Shown here in pieces: positions 8,955 through 16,330 of a DNA stretch of 36,122 nt. Positions within the stretch are counted from its first letter, which is position 1; each line of letters starts with the position of its first letter. Under the pieces are notes generated by a model that saw nothing but the letters and a program-made list of their open reading frames with translations, was not told the DNA's origin and did no database searches. The DNA comes from Bryobacterales bacterium (lineage in GTDB: Bacteria; Acidobacteriota; Terriglobia; Bryobacterales; UBA6623): assembly GCA_028819255.1 (NCBI GenBank), contig JAPPMB010000020.1:1-36122 (forward strand). The letters run 5' to 3'. The translations under genes were made by a program, and so were the position numbers.

Positions 8955-9677
8955 ATGGATAGCCCCAAAGAGCGGCGATTCTCCATCACAAGGGTCCAGC
9001 GATTCTTGGAGATTGCGGTGATCGTAGCGGCGGTGACAACAGTCCCGATCGTTGCCCTCCAACATTTCGGACAGGCCTCTGTTACGATTGTTGCTATCGA
9101 TTGGCTGCTGTGGGCCGTATTTGCAGTAGACTTGTTCGTGGGAGTCTCCTACGGTACGCATCCACGCCTACATCACGTTCTCAACGGAGTGATCGTGATC
9201 ACGAGCTTTCCGCTACTTCCTGATTTTCTTTCAGTGACCCGCTTGGCTCGTCTCCTACGTGTATTCCGGGTAGTCCTAGTCGTTGCGGCGATCGGTCGAG
9301 CCACCCCTGCTCTTCGTGCTACGGTCGGGCGAACTGGCTTTCTATATTTCGCTGGATTAGTCCTGTTCGTCGTGGTTTCTGGTGCCGGTGTTCTGACGAT
9401 TGTGGAACCCGAAACAGCGGATTTCTGGGGAGCCATATGGTGGGCTTTGGTCACAATCACGACAGTTGGTTATGGGGACATCGCTCCGGTGTCAATGCTT
9501 GGGCGTCTGATCGGAGCGGCGTTGATGATTTGCGGAATCAGTCTTGTCGCGACCCTCAGCGCAACGATCGCCGCATACTTTGTCGGCACGGACGCAGACA
9601 AGAGACTAGAGCGAATCGAAGAGCGTCTGGAACGACTCGACCTCTCGATCAACTCGGAACGGCAAGACAGGGAATGA
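8955..9677 (+). CDS. Voltage-gated-type potassium channel (Kv-like, six-helix with TVGYGD filter)
   Basis: 240 residues from the ATG at 8955; an in-frame TTG at 8928 is possible but less likely. An inner-membrane ion channel. It has several hydrophobic helices and an S4-like helix with arginines at spaced positions (RLARLLRVFRVVLVV). A pore helix is followed by the potassium selectivity filter TVGYGD (ITTVGYGDIAP), then a last helix and a C-terminal coiled-coil segment (DKRLERIEERLERLDL) that may help tetramer assembly. The function, passive potassium conduction gated by voltage, follows from the family. The gene stands alone between mobile-element debris and is clearly richer in A/T than its surroundings, which suggests a separate origin. 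Confidence 0.88.
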   Translation: MDSPKERRFSITRVQRFLEIAVIVAAVTTVPIVALQHFGQASVTIVAIDWLLWAVFAVDLFVGVSYGTHPRLHHVLNGVIVITSFPLLPDFLSVTRLARLLRVFRVVLVVAAIGRATPALRATVGRTGFLYFAGLVLFVVVSGAGVLTIVEPETADFWGAIWWALVTITTVGYGDIAPVSMLGRLIGAALMICGISLVATLSATIAAYFVGTDADKRLERIEERLERLDLSINSERQDRE

Positions 9678-9722
9678 CTAGGATACGATTCTCCCTACTC
9701 ACCGAATTGGTGTGTGCAGCAA

Positions 9723-9757
9723 CCGCCGAAATTCGGCGGGTGTTGCGCGCAACACCC
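9723..9757. terminator. Two overlapping perfect palindromes after the channel gene
   Basis: Two perfect inverted repeats share two bases. The first, 9723-9739, has 8-base arms around one A (CCGCCGAA / TTCGGCGG). The second, 9738-9757, is a 20-base palindrome (GGGTGTTGCG / CGCAACACCC). They lie 46 bases after the channel stop codon. As RNA they could form strong hairpins, so they may end transcription, although no T-run follows. A protein-binding site or mobile-element end is the alternative. Confidence 0.4.
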
Positions 9758-9759
9758 GA

Positions 9760-10204
9760 GCACCGCCGCTCGCTCCACTGATTCTGCGACTGTCCCTACT
9801 CGCAGTGACTGGAGCCGTGCATCTACGCCGACTTCCGCAAAGTCTACGGCCTCCGTCAGGTCTCTGCTGTCCTGAGCCCGCAAGAGAGCACGACCCGGAT
9901 GCCGGTCACCTTGGCGGCCGGCACGCTGCTGGCGCACAGAATCCGCAAGCATTGCTGCGCGTGCGCCTCCCCGACCGCCGCCTTCTCGCGGCAGCTGGCC
10001 GGGTTCGCCCCGCCCGGCCAGCGTCGCAACTGGGACCTGATCGTGAGTGGTCCCATGAATCTGCGTAGTAACCATTCAGTCTGGGGGTGGACGAGGGGCG
10101 GGATCCCTGTCGCAGCGTCGTCTGCGTTGCTGGGTCGGAGCACAGCGGCGCGAGGTTTTCCGTCTCCCTCTCGACTTTCTCTTCCTGCCCCGCCAAGGTG
10201 TGGG
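9760..10204. other. Unassigned region after the channel gene
   Basis: Only short frames occur. The plus strand reads somewhat like protein around 9812-10060 (EPCIYADFRKVYGLRQV, then LAAGTLLAHRIRKH), but I cannot match this to a family and it has no clear start. It could be another decayed fragment. Confidence 0.2.
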
Positions 10205-10690
10205 GGGCGAGACCGATTCCGTTGGAGCCACGCATCCTGCAGCTGCAGTCCACGACCGTTGGGGGCGAACGCCTCACTTGCCGGCAGATTGCCGACGTGC
10301 AGGAAATCGTGAGCGCGCTTCCGCTGCTCAGCCGCACCGAACTGGGGCAGACGGTCTGTGCGCACCTGGGCTGGCAGACGCCGAACGGCAACAACCGCAT
10401 CCAGTCGGCGACGGGCCTGCTGGCGGCGCTCGAGCGGCTCGGCATCCTGAGCCTGCCCGCTGGCGGAGTGCAGGCCGCTGCAGCTGGAGGTGGTGCGGGG
10501 CCGGGAGGCGGTCGGGGAGTGGAACGAATGGGTGCAGCGCTGCCATCCGATCGGCTACCGGCAGCCGATGGGCAACCATGTGCGGTATCTGCTGCGCGAG
10601 CGGCGGCGACGCCCTCTGGGCTGCCCGAGGTGCCTGCAGCTTGATGGACGGGCTCCCGTGTCGCAGCGGTTCGGCACTCGAAACAGATGA
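10205..10690 (+). pseudogene. DUF4338 (DruA-like) protein, frameshifted
   Basis: In one frame (about 10255-10460) the plus strand reads RLTCRQIADVQEIV, ALPLLSRTELGQTVCAHLGW, TPNGNNRIQSATGLLAALE, LGILSLPA. This is the N-terminal helix-turn-helix-like part seen in DUF4338 proteins. After a frame change near 10470-10490 it continues VGEWNEWVQRCHPIGYRQP, MGNHVRYLLRE, LGCPRCLQ, matching the DUF4338 core (WN..V..YHYLGY..P.G.HLRY). The rest of the core is absent. DUF4338 includes DruA of the Druantia anti-phage system, but many family members are dispersed and mobile-element-associated. No other Druantia gene lies nearby, so a defence role is not supported. Confidence 0.55.
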
Positions 10691-10846
10691 TCCTGTGGCC
10701 GCGACGGATACGCTCGCACATCCGACGCGGACAGGCCCAGCGACCACCAGTCTGGGGAGCGACGCAGTCACTCCGATCGTGCGGTCGTAACCATGGCTCG
10801 CAATACTCCGTCCAAGAGTTGGAACCGACCAATACGGAGGAGAAAC

Positions 10847-11365
10847 ATGAGAAATCCGATTATCAGATCACTGACTCTGACTGCCCTGCTCGCAACCGGT
10901 TTGGGAGCGGCGGAGTTGGAGGGCGTTGAACGCCAGGTTCGTCACGAACTGGTGATGCTGCCCTACTACAGCGTGTTCGACAACCTCACCTTTCAAGTCC
11001 GGGATTCTACCGTCACACTCGCGGGCCGGGTCACGCAGCCCACACTCCGTTCCGCGGCTGAGCGCGTCGTCCAGAGAATCGAAGGGATCTCGGAGGTCAT
11101 CAACAAGATCGAGGTGCTCCCAGTCTCGTCCAACGACGATCGCATCCGAAGTGCCGTCTTTCGGGCGATCTACTACCATCCGGTGCTCAGTCGCTACGCC
11201 ATACAGTCAGTGCCCCCGATTCACATCATCGTGAAGAACGGTGACGTAACGCTGGAAGGCGTGGTCCATAACACGGCGGAAAAGAACATAGCGGGCGTGC
11301 AGGCGAACGGCGTCGCCGGGGTGTTCTCGGTAGTGAACAGCCTTGCGGTCGAGACACGCGAATAG
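10847..11365 (+). CDS. Exported protein with two BON domains
   Basis: 172 residues from the ATG at 10847, chosen because GGAGGAG at 10837-10843 is correctly spaced before it and a signal peptide starts there (LTLTALLATGLGAAEL). Two BON domains follow: residues about 25-92 (VRDSTVTLAGRVTQP) and 98-168 (VKNGDVTLEGVVHNT), each with the family glycine in the beta-strand turn. BON domains bind phospholipid surfaces and occur in periplasmic proteins such as OsmY and in secretins. A periplasmic or envelope-associated role is likely; no partner is visible, as the neighbours are decayed sequences. Confidence 0.85.
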   Translation: MRNPIIRSLTLTALLATGLGAAELEGVERQVRHELVMLPYYSVFDNLTFQVRDSTVTLAGRVTQPTLRSAAERVVQRIEGISEVINKIEVLPVSSNDDRIRSAVFRAIYYHPVLSRYAIQSVPPIHIIVKNGDVTLEGVVHNTAEKNIAGVQANGVAGVFSVVNSLAVETRE

Positions 11366-11869
11366 GATGCTGGCTCTGTGCGGGCACGGCAAGTTCCTAG
11401 CCGGTTCCTCCGGCGGGCGGCCTACGCGGCTGCAGGCGCGGGCATCGGGCCCGGGCCTTCCCCGAACTGCCGGGACCGACTACCTCGGGCGATTTCGAAA
11501 CGGCCGATGACCGGGCCCGCAGGGGGCAAACCCGCTGCCTCCCTGCTCTTGGTCCTTGACGCGGTTCACGGCGCAACTTCCGATTCGCTCCCCGAGCGTG
11601 TCGAACGGGCCGGCCCGATGAAGAGCCTGGCGCACACCGTACGCCGACCGCGACGCCGCTGCGACTTGGGATGCCCCACGGCATGCTTGCCCCGCTCCCA
11701 CGCCGCCGGCCGCCTTTCGGCGCTCAGATTCCGGTTGCAACATGCGAAATGAAACGAAACCCATCAAGGTGAAGTCGCTGGAAGGTGCCGCAAGGGCGCC
11801 TAAGCCCTTGTTCGGCAGTCAGTTACAAGGCTTGAGAGGAGTGCGCTGCTTGGTGCGACGTAACGAACT
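11366..11869. other. Intergenic stretch without recognisable gene
   Basis: Frames on both strands are low-complexity Arg/Pro/Ala sequence. An imperfect inverted repeat (AAGCCCTTG ... CAAGGCTT) occurs at about 11802-11834. No RNA gene or promoter of quality is seen. Confidence 0.3.
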
Positions 11870-12140
11870 CTGATGCACGCGTCCGCTGTAGCGCTTGGGG
11901 CAACTGCACCAGCGTCGATGAGTTCTCGGGCCAGCATCACCGCATCATCAGTGGCATCGCGGAGCGTCATGCCTTCGATTGCGGCCAGACGACCACGTGC
12001 CGCACGGGTATCCCCTTGGCGACCCCCTCGCCCGACGAGCTCCGATACAACGAAGTGGAATCCCTCTTTCGCACTGCGCCACTACTCTCGGGTCACCTCC
12101 TGACGTGCCAGGATCACCACATCACGAAAAGGGACTTGCT
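11870..12140 (-). pseudogene. PIN-domain (VapC-like) toxin fragment
   Basis: The minus strand reads VILARQEVTRE, TAG stop, WRSAKEGFHFVVSELV, then RQGDTRAARGRLAAIEGM, ATDDAVMLARELIDAGAV, PSATADACI. This matches a family of PIN-domain toxins with the pattern 'VTRxWWxxxxxxFxxxVSxLV...GDpxAAxxRLaxleG...A..LI..GavP..A..DAlHiA'. The tryptophan before the first W has become a stop codon, the N-terminal strand with the first catalytic aspartate is absent, and the sequence diverges just before the DALHIA motif. It cannot encode an active nuclease. Confidence 0.5.
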
Positions 12141-12594
12141 GAGCTGAGCACCCAACTCCACTATATGGTGTGATCAGAAGTACATACACGACATATGGTG
12201 GCCGGCGGCGGGAGGATAACACACGGCCGATTCCCGCGCCGCGCGGGCTCCGATACGCCTTCGTCGCGTGCCGTCCACAGAGGAATGTCCGCCGGAGTCC
12301 CGTGCTCTCCTCGTGCCTCTGGTGGCTCGGACCGCCTTGCCGGCAGCAGACCGTCCAGGTTGGCCGACAGGGTGAGCGGATGGCCGGGTGCCGGTGGAGG
12401 GGCTGAGCCCGAACGGGATAGGAGCGTCCCCGGTCGCAGCAGGACCGCTCAAAGCCTCCCGTTCCGGAGTCGGACAGGCACGCGCTTCACGCTCCGGCGG
12501 TTCCGCGATTTGGCCTTTCCGTTCGGCCGCCATGCTGCGGCATGCGGCGCGCCGCTCCGCTCCGGGCGCCCGATCCTGATGCGCAGCTCTGCGC
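12141..12594. other. Non-coding stretch next to the IS1595 remnant
   Basis: Only GC-rich shadow frames. A short A/T-rich part at 12160-12200 holds two copies of ATATGGTG-like sequence (12162-12170 and 12192-12199), possibly the old promoter region of the PIN fragment. No gene can be supported. Confidence 0.25.
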
Positions 12595-13549
12595 TCAGGC
12601 TGCCGCCGCCGGGTCCTCCCCGCCCTGCAGCATCTTCCACGTCAGACGCTTGCCGTCAGACCCCGCGCCAGCCACGCCAGCCGGTCGTTCGTGTCCCGCT
12701 TCCGGACGTTGCTGCGTCCGCAGAATTCCGCCAGGGAGCGGTGCAAATGCCGTCGGCTCATGTGATGGTAGGTGGCGTACGGCCCACGTTTGAAGATCGC
12801 CCGGAACGACTCGATCCCATTGGTACGGACCTGGCCCCGCAGGAACTCCCCGGCGGAGTGGTTCACCCCCGCATGCCGGAAGCCCTGCAGAGACGGATAG
12901 GACAAGGGCGTGGCAGCGTGCACTGCGGTGCCGGGCGCGCAGTCTCCCGCACAAACCCCTGCAGCTCGCCATTGGTCGTGTTCGGCACTGGCCGGGCATC
13001 CACTCGGCCGCTGGTACGGTCCCGGGCCCCGACGACCGGCTGCTTGCCGACCGTTCCGCGCCCGGCACGGAGTTTATTGCCGGCGTGTTTGTTGCTCTCC
13101 TTGCCGCCCAGATTGACCTCGTTCACCTCCACCGGTCGGGCGCAGCCTGCCCGCAGACGATGACCGAAGTGCCAGGCCGACTCCTGTGTGACGTTCAGTT
13201 CGCGGCTCAGCTTCATGCTCGAGATGCCTTGGATGCAGGTCGAGAACAGATGGATGGCCAGAGCCCAGGTGCGGTGGCCCAGCTTGGTATCGGCCATCAC
13301 CGTGCCGGTGCGGACAGAGAAACGCTTGCGCCAGGAGCGGCAGCGGTAGGGCATCGAGGGATGGGAGCAGCCGGAGAGCAAGTTGGAGGACTGGCAATGG
13401 CGGCAGACCGGGCCGCTGGACCAGCGCACATTGGCGAACCATAGTCCGGCAGTGTGATCGTCAGGAAACATGGCCATGACTTCGACAAGACTAATGCCTT
13501 TCCGAAACCGCTGACCTGGACCCTTATAGGGAGTACCGTTCTTATTCAT
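12595..13549 (-). pseudogene. IS1595-family transposase, inactivated
   Basis: Starting at an ATG at 13549 the minus strand encodes an ISXO2/IS1595-type transposase: N-terminal FPDDHTAGLWFANVRWSSG with zinc-ribbon cysteines CRHC, then RKRFSVRTGTVM, ISSMKLSRELNVTQESAW. The catalytic region reads VEVNEVNLGGKESNKH, where the first acidic residue (normally VEVDE) is Asn. After a frameshift near 12930 the frame ending at 12642 continues with VHAATPLS (the second Asp region, also altered) and VNHSAGEFLRGQVRTNGIESF, YHHMSRRHLHR. A last piece (GKRLTWKMLQGGED) lies in a third frame down to about 12595. One zinc-ribbon cysteine is replaced (YRCRSWRKRF). Clearly dead. I could not define terminal repeats. 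Confidence 0.8.
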
Positions 13550-13675
13550 GACCCTGTTCTTGATGACCGATGTATCGATGTATGCTGGGGATCGCATCCG
13601 GCTTAGTGGTACCTCGCATGGCGCTCGTTTTGCCACCTAGTTTGCTCGTCACCATTCAGCCGTGAATCCGTGTCG

Positions 13676-13878
13676 CTCGAAGGGGCAGGGATCGACACTG
13701 GTGCCCACAGCCTGACAGTGGAATCGGATGGCTTCCGCGCACACCGCGTGGAGGACCTTTAGCTGGTCGCTGGCCAAGGGATCGTCCCCAACATTCGCAT
13801 TGAACTCGGTGGCGGAGCCGAGGAGGTCACGGTGGTCATCTCGTACGACGAGAGCGAGCGCGTCGGTAACCATTCCAA
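13676..13878 (+). pseudogene. Fragment duplicating the N-terminal domain of the TonB receptor at 20308-23208
   Basis: This stretch matches the region 20530-20720 of the second TonB-dependent receptor in the same orientation. Thirty-two bases are identical (13718-13749 versus 20563-20594). The translation runs GIDTGAHSLTVESDGFRAH, RVEDL, stop, LVAGQGIVPNIRIELG, EEVTVVISYDESERV, versus GIDTGAYSLSVESDGFRAH, LVAGQEVVRNIRLELG, EEVMVVASYDELERV in the intact receptor. The in-frame TAG shows it is not expressed as protein. Only about 65 codons, the end of the carboxypeptidase-regulatory-like domain, remain. It sits beside the dead IS1595 transposase. It may be a partial duplication or the leftover of a paralogous receptor gene. 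Confidence 0.8.
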
Positions 13879-13879
13879 G

Positions 13880-14673
13880 GTAGGTTGATTCTCGGGGTTG
13901 TGGGGCAAGTCGAGATCCATCTGGACGGCGAGTCCTTGGGAGCGTTGGATTTGTGAGGTAATTCTAGGTTCTGGTCGACTGGCTTGGCGTCAGGCGACGT
14001 CCCTTCGGAGGAAACTCAGAACTGCTAGTCCGGTCTGGCCCTTCAGGGTCGCGAATTGGCTTCCGAGTAACCACCAGCGGATCCGCGCGGCCCATTGGAG
14101 GAGGGCAGAGAGGAGCCCTCAGATCCAAGCCCAGGCGCGGCGACGTCAATCGAAGATTCCCGGGCCGCTTTGCCGGTCAGTGGCTCAGCTGTAGCCCCTC
14201 TTCCGAGATCGCCCCATCTGCCACCGCGATGCCGGACCGAGACCGGCCCCGTCTCGACGACCAGTCTCTGCCAACATTCTCGGAATCTCCCGCTGTCGGC
14301 CCCTACGGGCATGGAATCCGCAGTTCTCGCTGCGCCCATGCAGATGGCCCCGGAACAAGGCTGCTCGAAACTCGCAGGCGGGAGACTGCCGTCCTCGCCT
14401 TGGTCGTCCAAGGTCGGCACTGGGACCCCGTGCATTGGAGCCGTCCGCTGTTGGAATGCCAACCCACGGTGTCCGACGAAGGCTCAGGCAACGGCTCCTC
14501 CGAGCCCCTTAGCCGCAGCTGGTCGTCATCGGCTTGTGTCGCCGTGGTTCTCAGTCAGCCGATCACACCCCACACCACAGGATCTGGCCCGTTGACAGAA
14601 AATCCGTACCCGTTCCCCGACTTTCCTTGGCATTGGCCTCAAAATGCCCGCAGCGTGAGTCTTTGGAGGCGTA
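13880..14673. other. Upstream region of the CobN-like cluster
   Basis: Nearly 800 bases without a recognisable gene. The minus strand from 14462 to 14043 is open and reads moderately protein-like (FRECWQRLVVETGPVSV) but matches nothing I know. A TTGACA at 14592-14597 could be a -35 element, but no good -10 follows at the right distance. The sequence at 14376-14390 recalls a cobalamin-riboswitch B12 box but is one base short, and the rest of that structure is not convincing. The promoter of the cluster is therefore not assigned. Confidence 0.3.
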
Positions 14674-15333
14674 GTGGATTGGATTCTGCCCATTAGTCTT
14701 GGCTTGGTTCTGTTTGCCGCAAGGGACTCTCTCGGCTTGGCCGCGTTCCAAGGCCGGGCCTTGCGGCTGGCATACTGCGCCTCGCTGCTTGTCGCTGGTG
14801 GATCTCTCGGCGCGGTTGCGGAGCAACTGTCGCTGACCGATGCGCGCGCGCTGGTCGGTGAGCCCTTCGTCTGGGGGTCGGCAATCGCCGTCCATGGCAT
14901 CCTATGGCTCCTATTTGAGTCGGCGAAGCGGAACCGTCGCCTTCTTCCTTGGTCGCGCTGGCTGCTGGTGCTTCCGCCACCACTGCTGATGTATGCGGTG
15001 GGTGCGGCAACATGGCATGCACTCAGGTGGGCCAACCTGCCGGGTCCACTGGCAGGCGCCTGCGTCATGGCTGGCTACGGTGCGGTGGTCTTGGTCGTCG
15101 CGTTCGCTCTCCGCCGCCGGGCCGCAAGCCAGCCAGCGGCAGGCACGGCGCTGGGATTCCTGGCCGCCTCGAACATCAGCGGCCTGCTGCTGCCCTTGCT
15201 CCCGCACCGGGCCCAGCCCGGACGGGCCCTCCCGGGGAATGTCGACTGGGCCCAGAGTTTGCCCGTGCTCGGAATCGTCGTATCGCTTGTCAGCGCCTCG
15301 TTCCTGTGGGCCCGGCTTCGAAACTCCTACTGA
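14674..15333 (+). CDS. Polytopic membrane protein of CobN/ExbB-like cluster (HmuT-like position)
   Basis: 219 residues from a GTG at 14674, supported by GGAGG at 14665-14669. It is almost entirely hydrophobic with about seven predicted membrane helices (for example ILPISLGLVLFAA, LLVLPPPLLMYAVGAATW, VMAGYGAVVLVVAFAL, LPVLGIVVSLVSASFLW). I recognise no catalytic motif. It is the first gene of a compact operon: the ExbB-like gene begins 12 bases after its stop. In Bacteroidota hmu operons a small membrane protein of unknown role occupies a comparable place with ExbB-like and DUF2149 proteins and a CobN homologue. I infer that it is a membrane subunit of the same complex. Confidence 0.75.
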   Translation: MDWILPISLGLVLFAARDSLGLAAFQGRALRLAYCASLLVAGGSLGAVAEQLSLTDARALVGEPFVWGSAIAVHGILWLLFESAKRNRRLLPWSRWLLVLPPPLLMYAVGAATWHALRWANLPGPLAGACVMAGYGAVVLVVAFALRRRAASQPAAGTALGFLAASNISGLLLPLLPHRAQPGRALPGNVDWAQSLPVLGIVVSLVSASFLWARLRNSY

Positions 15334-15345
15334 TCCTGCCCTTCC

Positions 15346-15945
15346 ATGGAAGCCTTGTCGGGAATCCTCTACTCGCTGTCTAACGCGTTCCTCATGCCCA
15401 CGTTGGTAGCCATCCTTGCCTTGCTCGCTGGCACGACATTCCAGGTCGGGCAGTTCCTTTCCGAGGCACTCGACCATCGCACCAATCGCGCCCTGCTGGC
15501 CGCCTGCCGCACCGAAGGGGCTTCCGTCGAGGGTTTCTCGGGCCAGGGGTGGCGGGGTCGGTTCGCCTCCGTGCGGGACGTTCTCAGCGAAGAGGGTCTG
15601 TACAGCGTGCAAGTGGACAAGCGGGTCACCGACATCGAGACATCCCTTCGAGCTCGGATCGAGAGACTCTCGATCGTGTCCCGAGCCGGCCCAATGCTGG
15701 GTCTCGTCGGGACGCTGATTCCCCTGCAGCCCGCCCTCGCAGGGCTTGCCGAGGGCAACATGCAGCAGATGGCATCCAACCTCCTGCTGGGCTTCACCAC
15801 CACGGTAATCGGCCTGATCATCGGTGGAACTGCGTTCGGGCTGGCCACCATCACGCGGATCTGGGGGCGAGCGGACTTGATCGAGATCCGGTTCCTCATC
15901 GAAAACTGGCGCGAGAACGGGGAGCGTCCAAATGGAACCCAGTAA
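15346..15945 (+). CDS. MotA/TolQ/ExbB proton-channel family protein (HmuU-like)
   Basis: 199 residues. Inner-membrane protein with three hydrophobic helices (about residues 14-36, 113-133, 146-170) and the family signature GPMLGLVGTLIPLQPAL at residues 115-131. NLLLGFTTTVIGLIIGG follows in the third helix, where the Thr residues line the proton path in ExbB. Such proteins, with an ExbD-like partner, use the proton gradient to drive periplasmic proteins. The next gene overlaps its last 14 bases, showing translational coupling to DUF2149, not to a classical ExbD. I infer that it powers the CobN-like protein and/or the TonB-dependent receptor encoded downstream. No TonB gene is in the window. 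Confidence 0.88.
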   Translation: MEALSGILYSLSNAFLMPTLVAILALLAGTTFQVGQFLSEALDHRTNRALLAACRTEGASVEGFSGQGWRGRFASVRDVLSEEGLYSVQVDKRVTDIETSLRARIERLSIVSRAGPMLGLVGTLIPLQPALAGLAEGNMQQMASNLLLGFTTTVIGLIIGGTAFGLATITRIWGRADLIEIRFLIENWRENGERPNGTQ

Positions 15946-16330
15946 GGCGCAGCGCTCGCAGCTGCGGGATTGGTCTCCCTCTGCAGACCCCCTTGCAGCG
16001 GAAGGGGCAGGAGGAGATCCACTCGTTGGGGTCGTCAACCTCTTCGATGCATCGATGGTCCTCGTGGTCGCGCTCCTGATCGCACTCGCCGGGGCCGACA
16101 GCCTCGCCGAAATCGCCGCGCGGATGAGTCAGAAGGACATCACGATCGTCACGAACCCCGGCAAACCGGACATGGAAATGATCGTCAAGCGCGGAGAGCT
16201 CCTGGAAAGGCTGGAGTCGTCGGAACTACAGGGAGCGGGGAGGGGTACGCGCCTGGGCGTGGCCTATCGGCTTGAAAGTGGAGAAGTCGTGTACGTCCCG
16301 GAGGGCGTCGAGACTGCGACGGGGGAATGA
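15932..16330 (+). CDS. DUF2149 protein, probable ExbD-like partner (HmuV-like)
   Basis: 132 residues. After a short cytoplasmic N-terminus comes a single membrane helix beginning VVNLFDASMVLVVALLIAL (residues 34-52), then a periplasmic domain (ITIVTNPGKPDMEMIVKRG, GEVVYVPEG). This layout, and above all the aspartate at residue 39 at the start of the helix, is the same as in ExbD/TolR (where FIDVM holds the essential proton-binding Asp). DUF2149 is known to accompany ExbB-like and CobN-like genes. Overlaps of 14 bases with the previous gene and 4 bases (ATGA) with the next show tight coupling. The ExbD-like role is an inference from layout and context. Confidence 0.82.
   Translation: MEPSKAQRSQLRDWSPSADPLAAEGAGGDPLVGVVNLFDASMVLVVALLIALAGADSLAEIAARMSQKDITIVTNPGKPDMEMIVKRGELLERLESSELQGAGRGTRLGVAYRLESGEVVYVPEGVETATGE

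Noticed and set aside
10205..10690. Druantia anti-phage system
   Set aside because: Only a frameshifted DUF4338 gene is present; no DruB-E genes or large helicase are nearby.
10066..13660. Similar ACCATTCAG sequences at about 10070 and 13652 as ends of one large element
   Set aside because: Both copies are in the same orientation, the identity is only about nine bases, and no target duplication was found.
14376..14390. B12-box-like sequence upstream of the CobN-like cluster, suggesting a cobalamin riboswitch
   Set aside because: The GGAGAC core and flanks resemble the B12 box but one base is missing, and the upstream conserved segments of the aptamer cannot be placed convincingly. The distance to the first gene is about 280 bases. 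A covariance-model search would decide; a hit would change the interpretation of the operon.
14043..14462. Minus-strand open frame upstream of the CobN-like cluster as a gene
   Set aside because: Parts read like protein, but I recognise no family, no start signal is evident, and it would be isolated. It is left as an unassigned region.
14592..14620. TTGACA as promoter of the CobN-like operon
   Set aside because: A perfect -35 hexamer, but no -10-like hexamer at 16-18 bases; the spacer end is C-rich.
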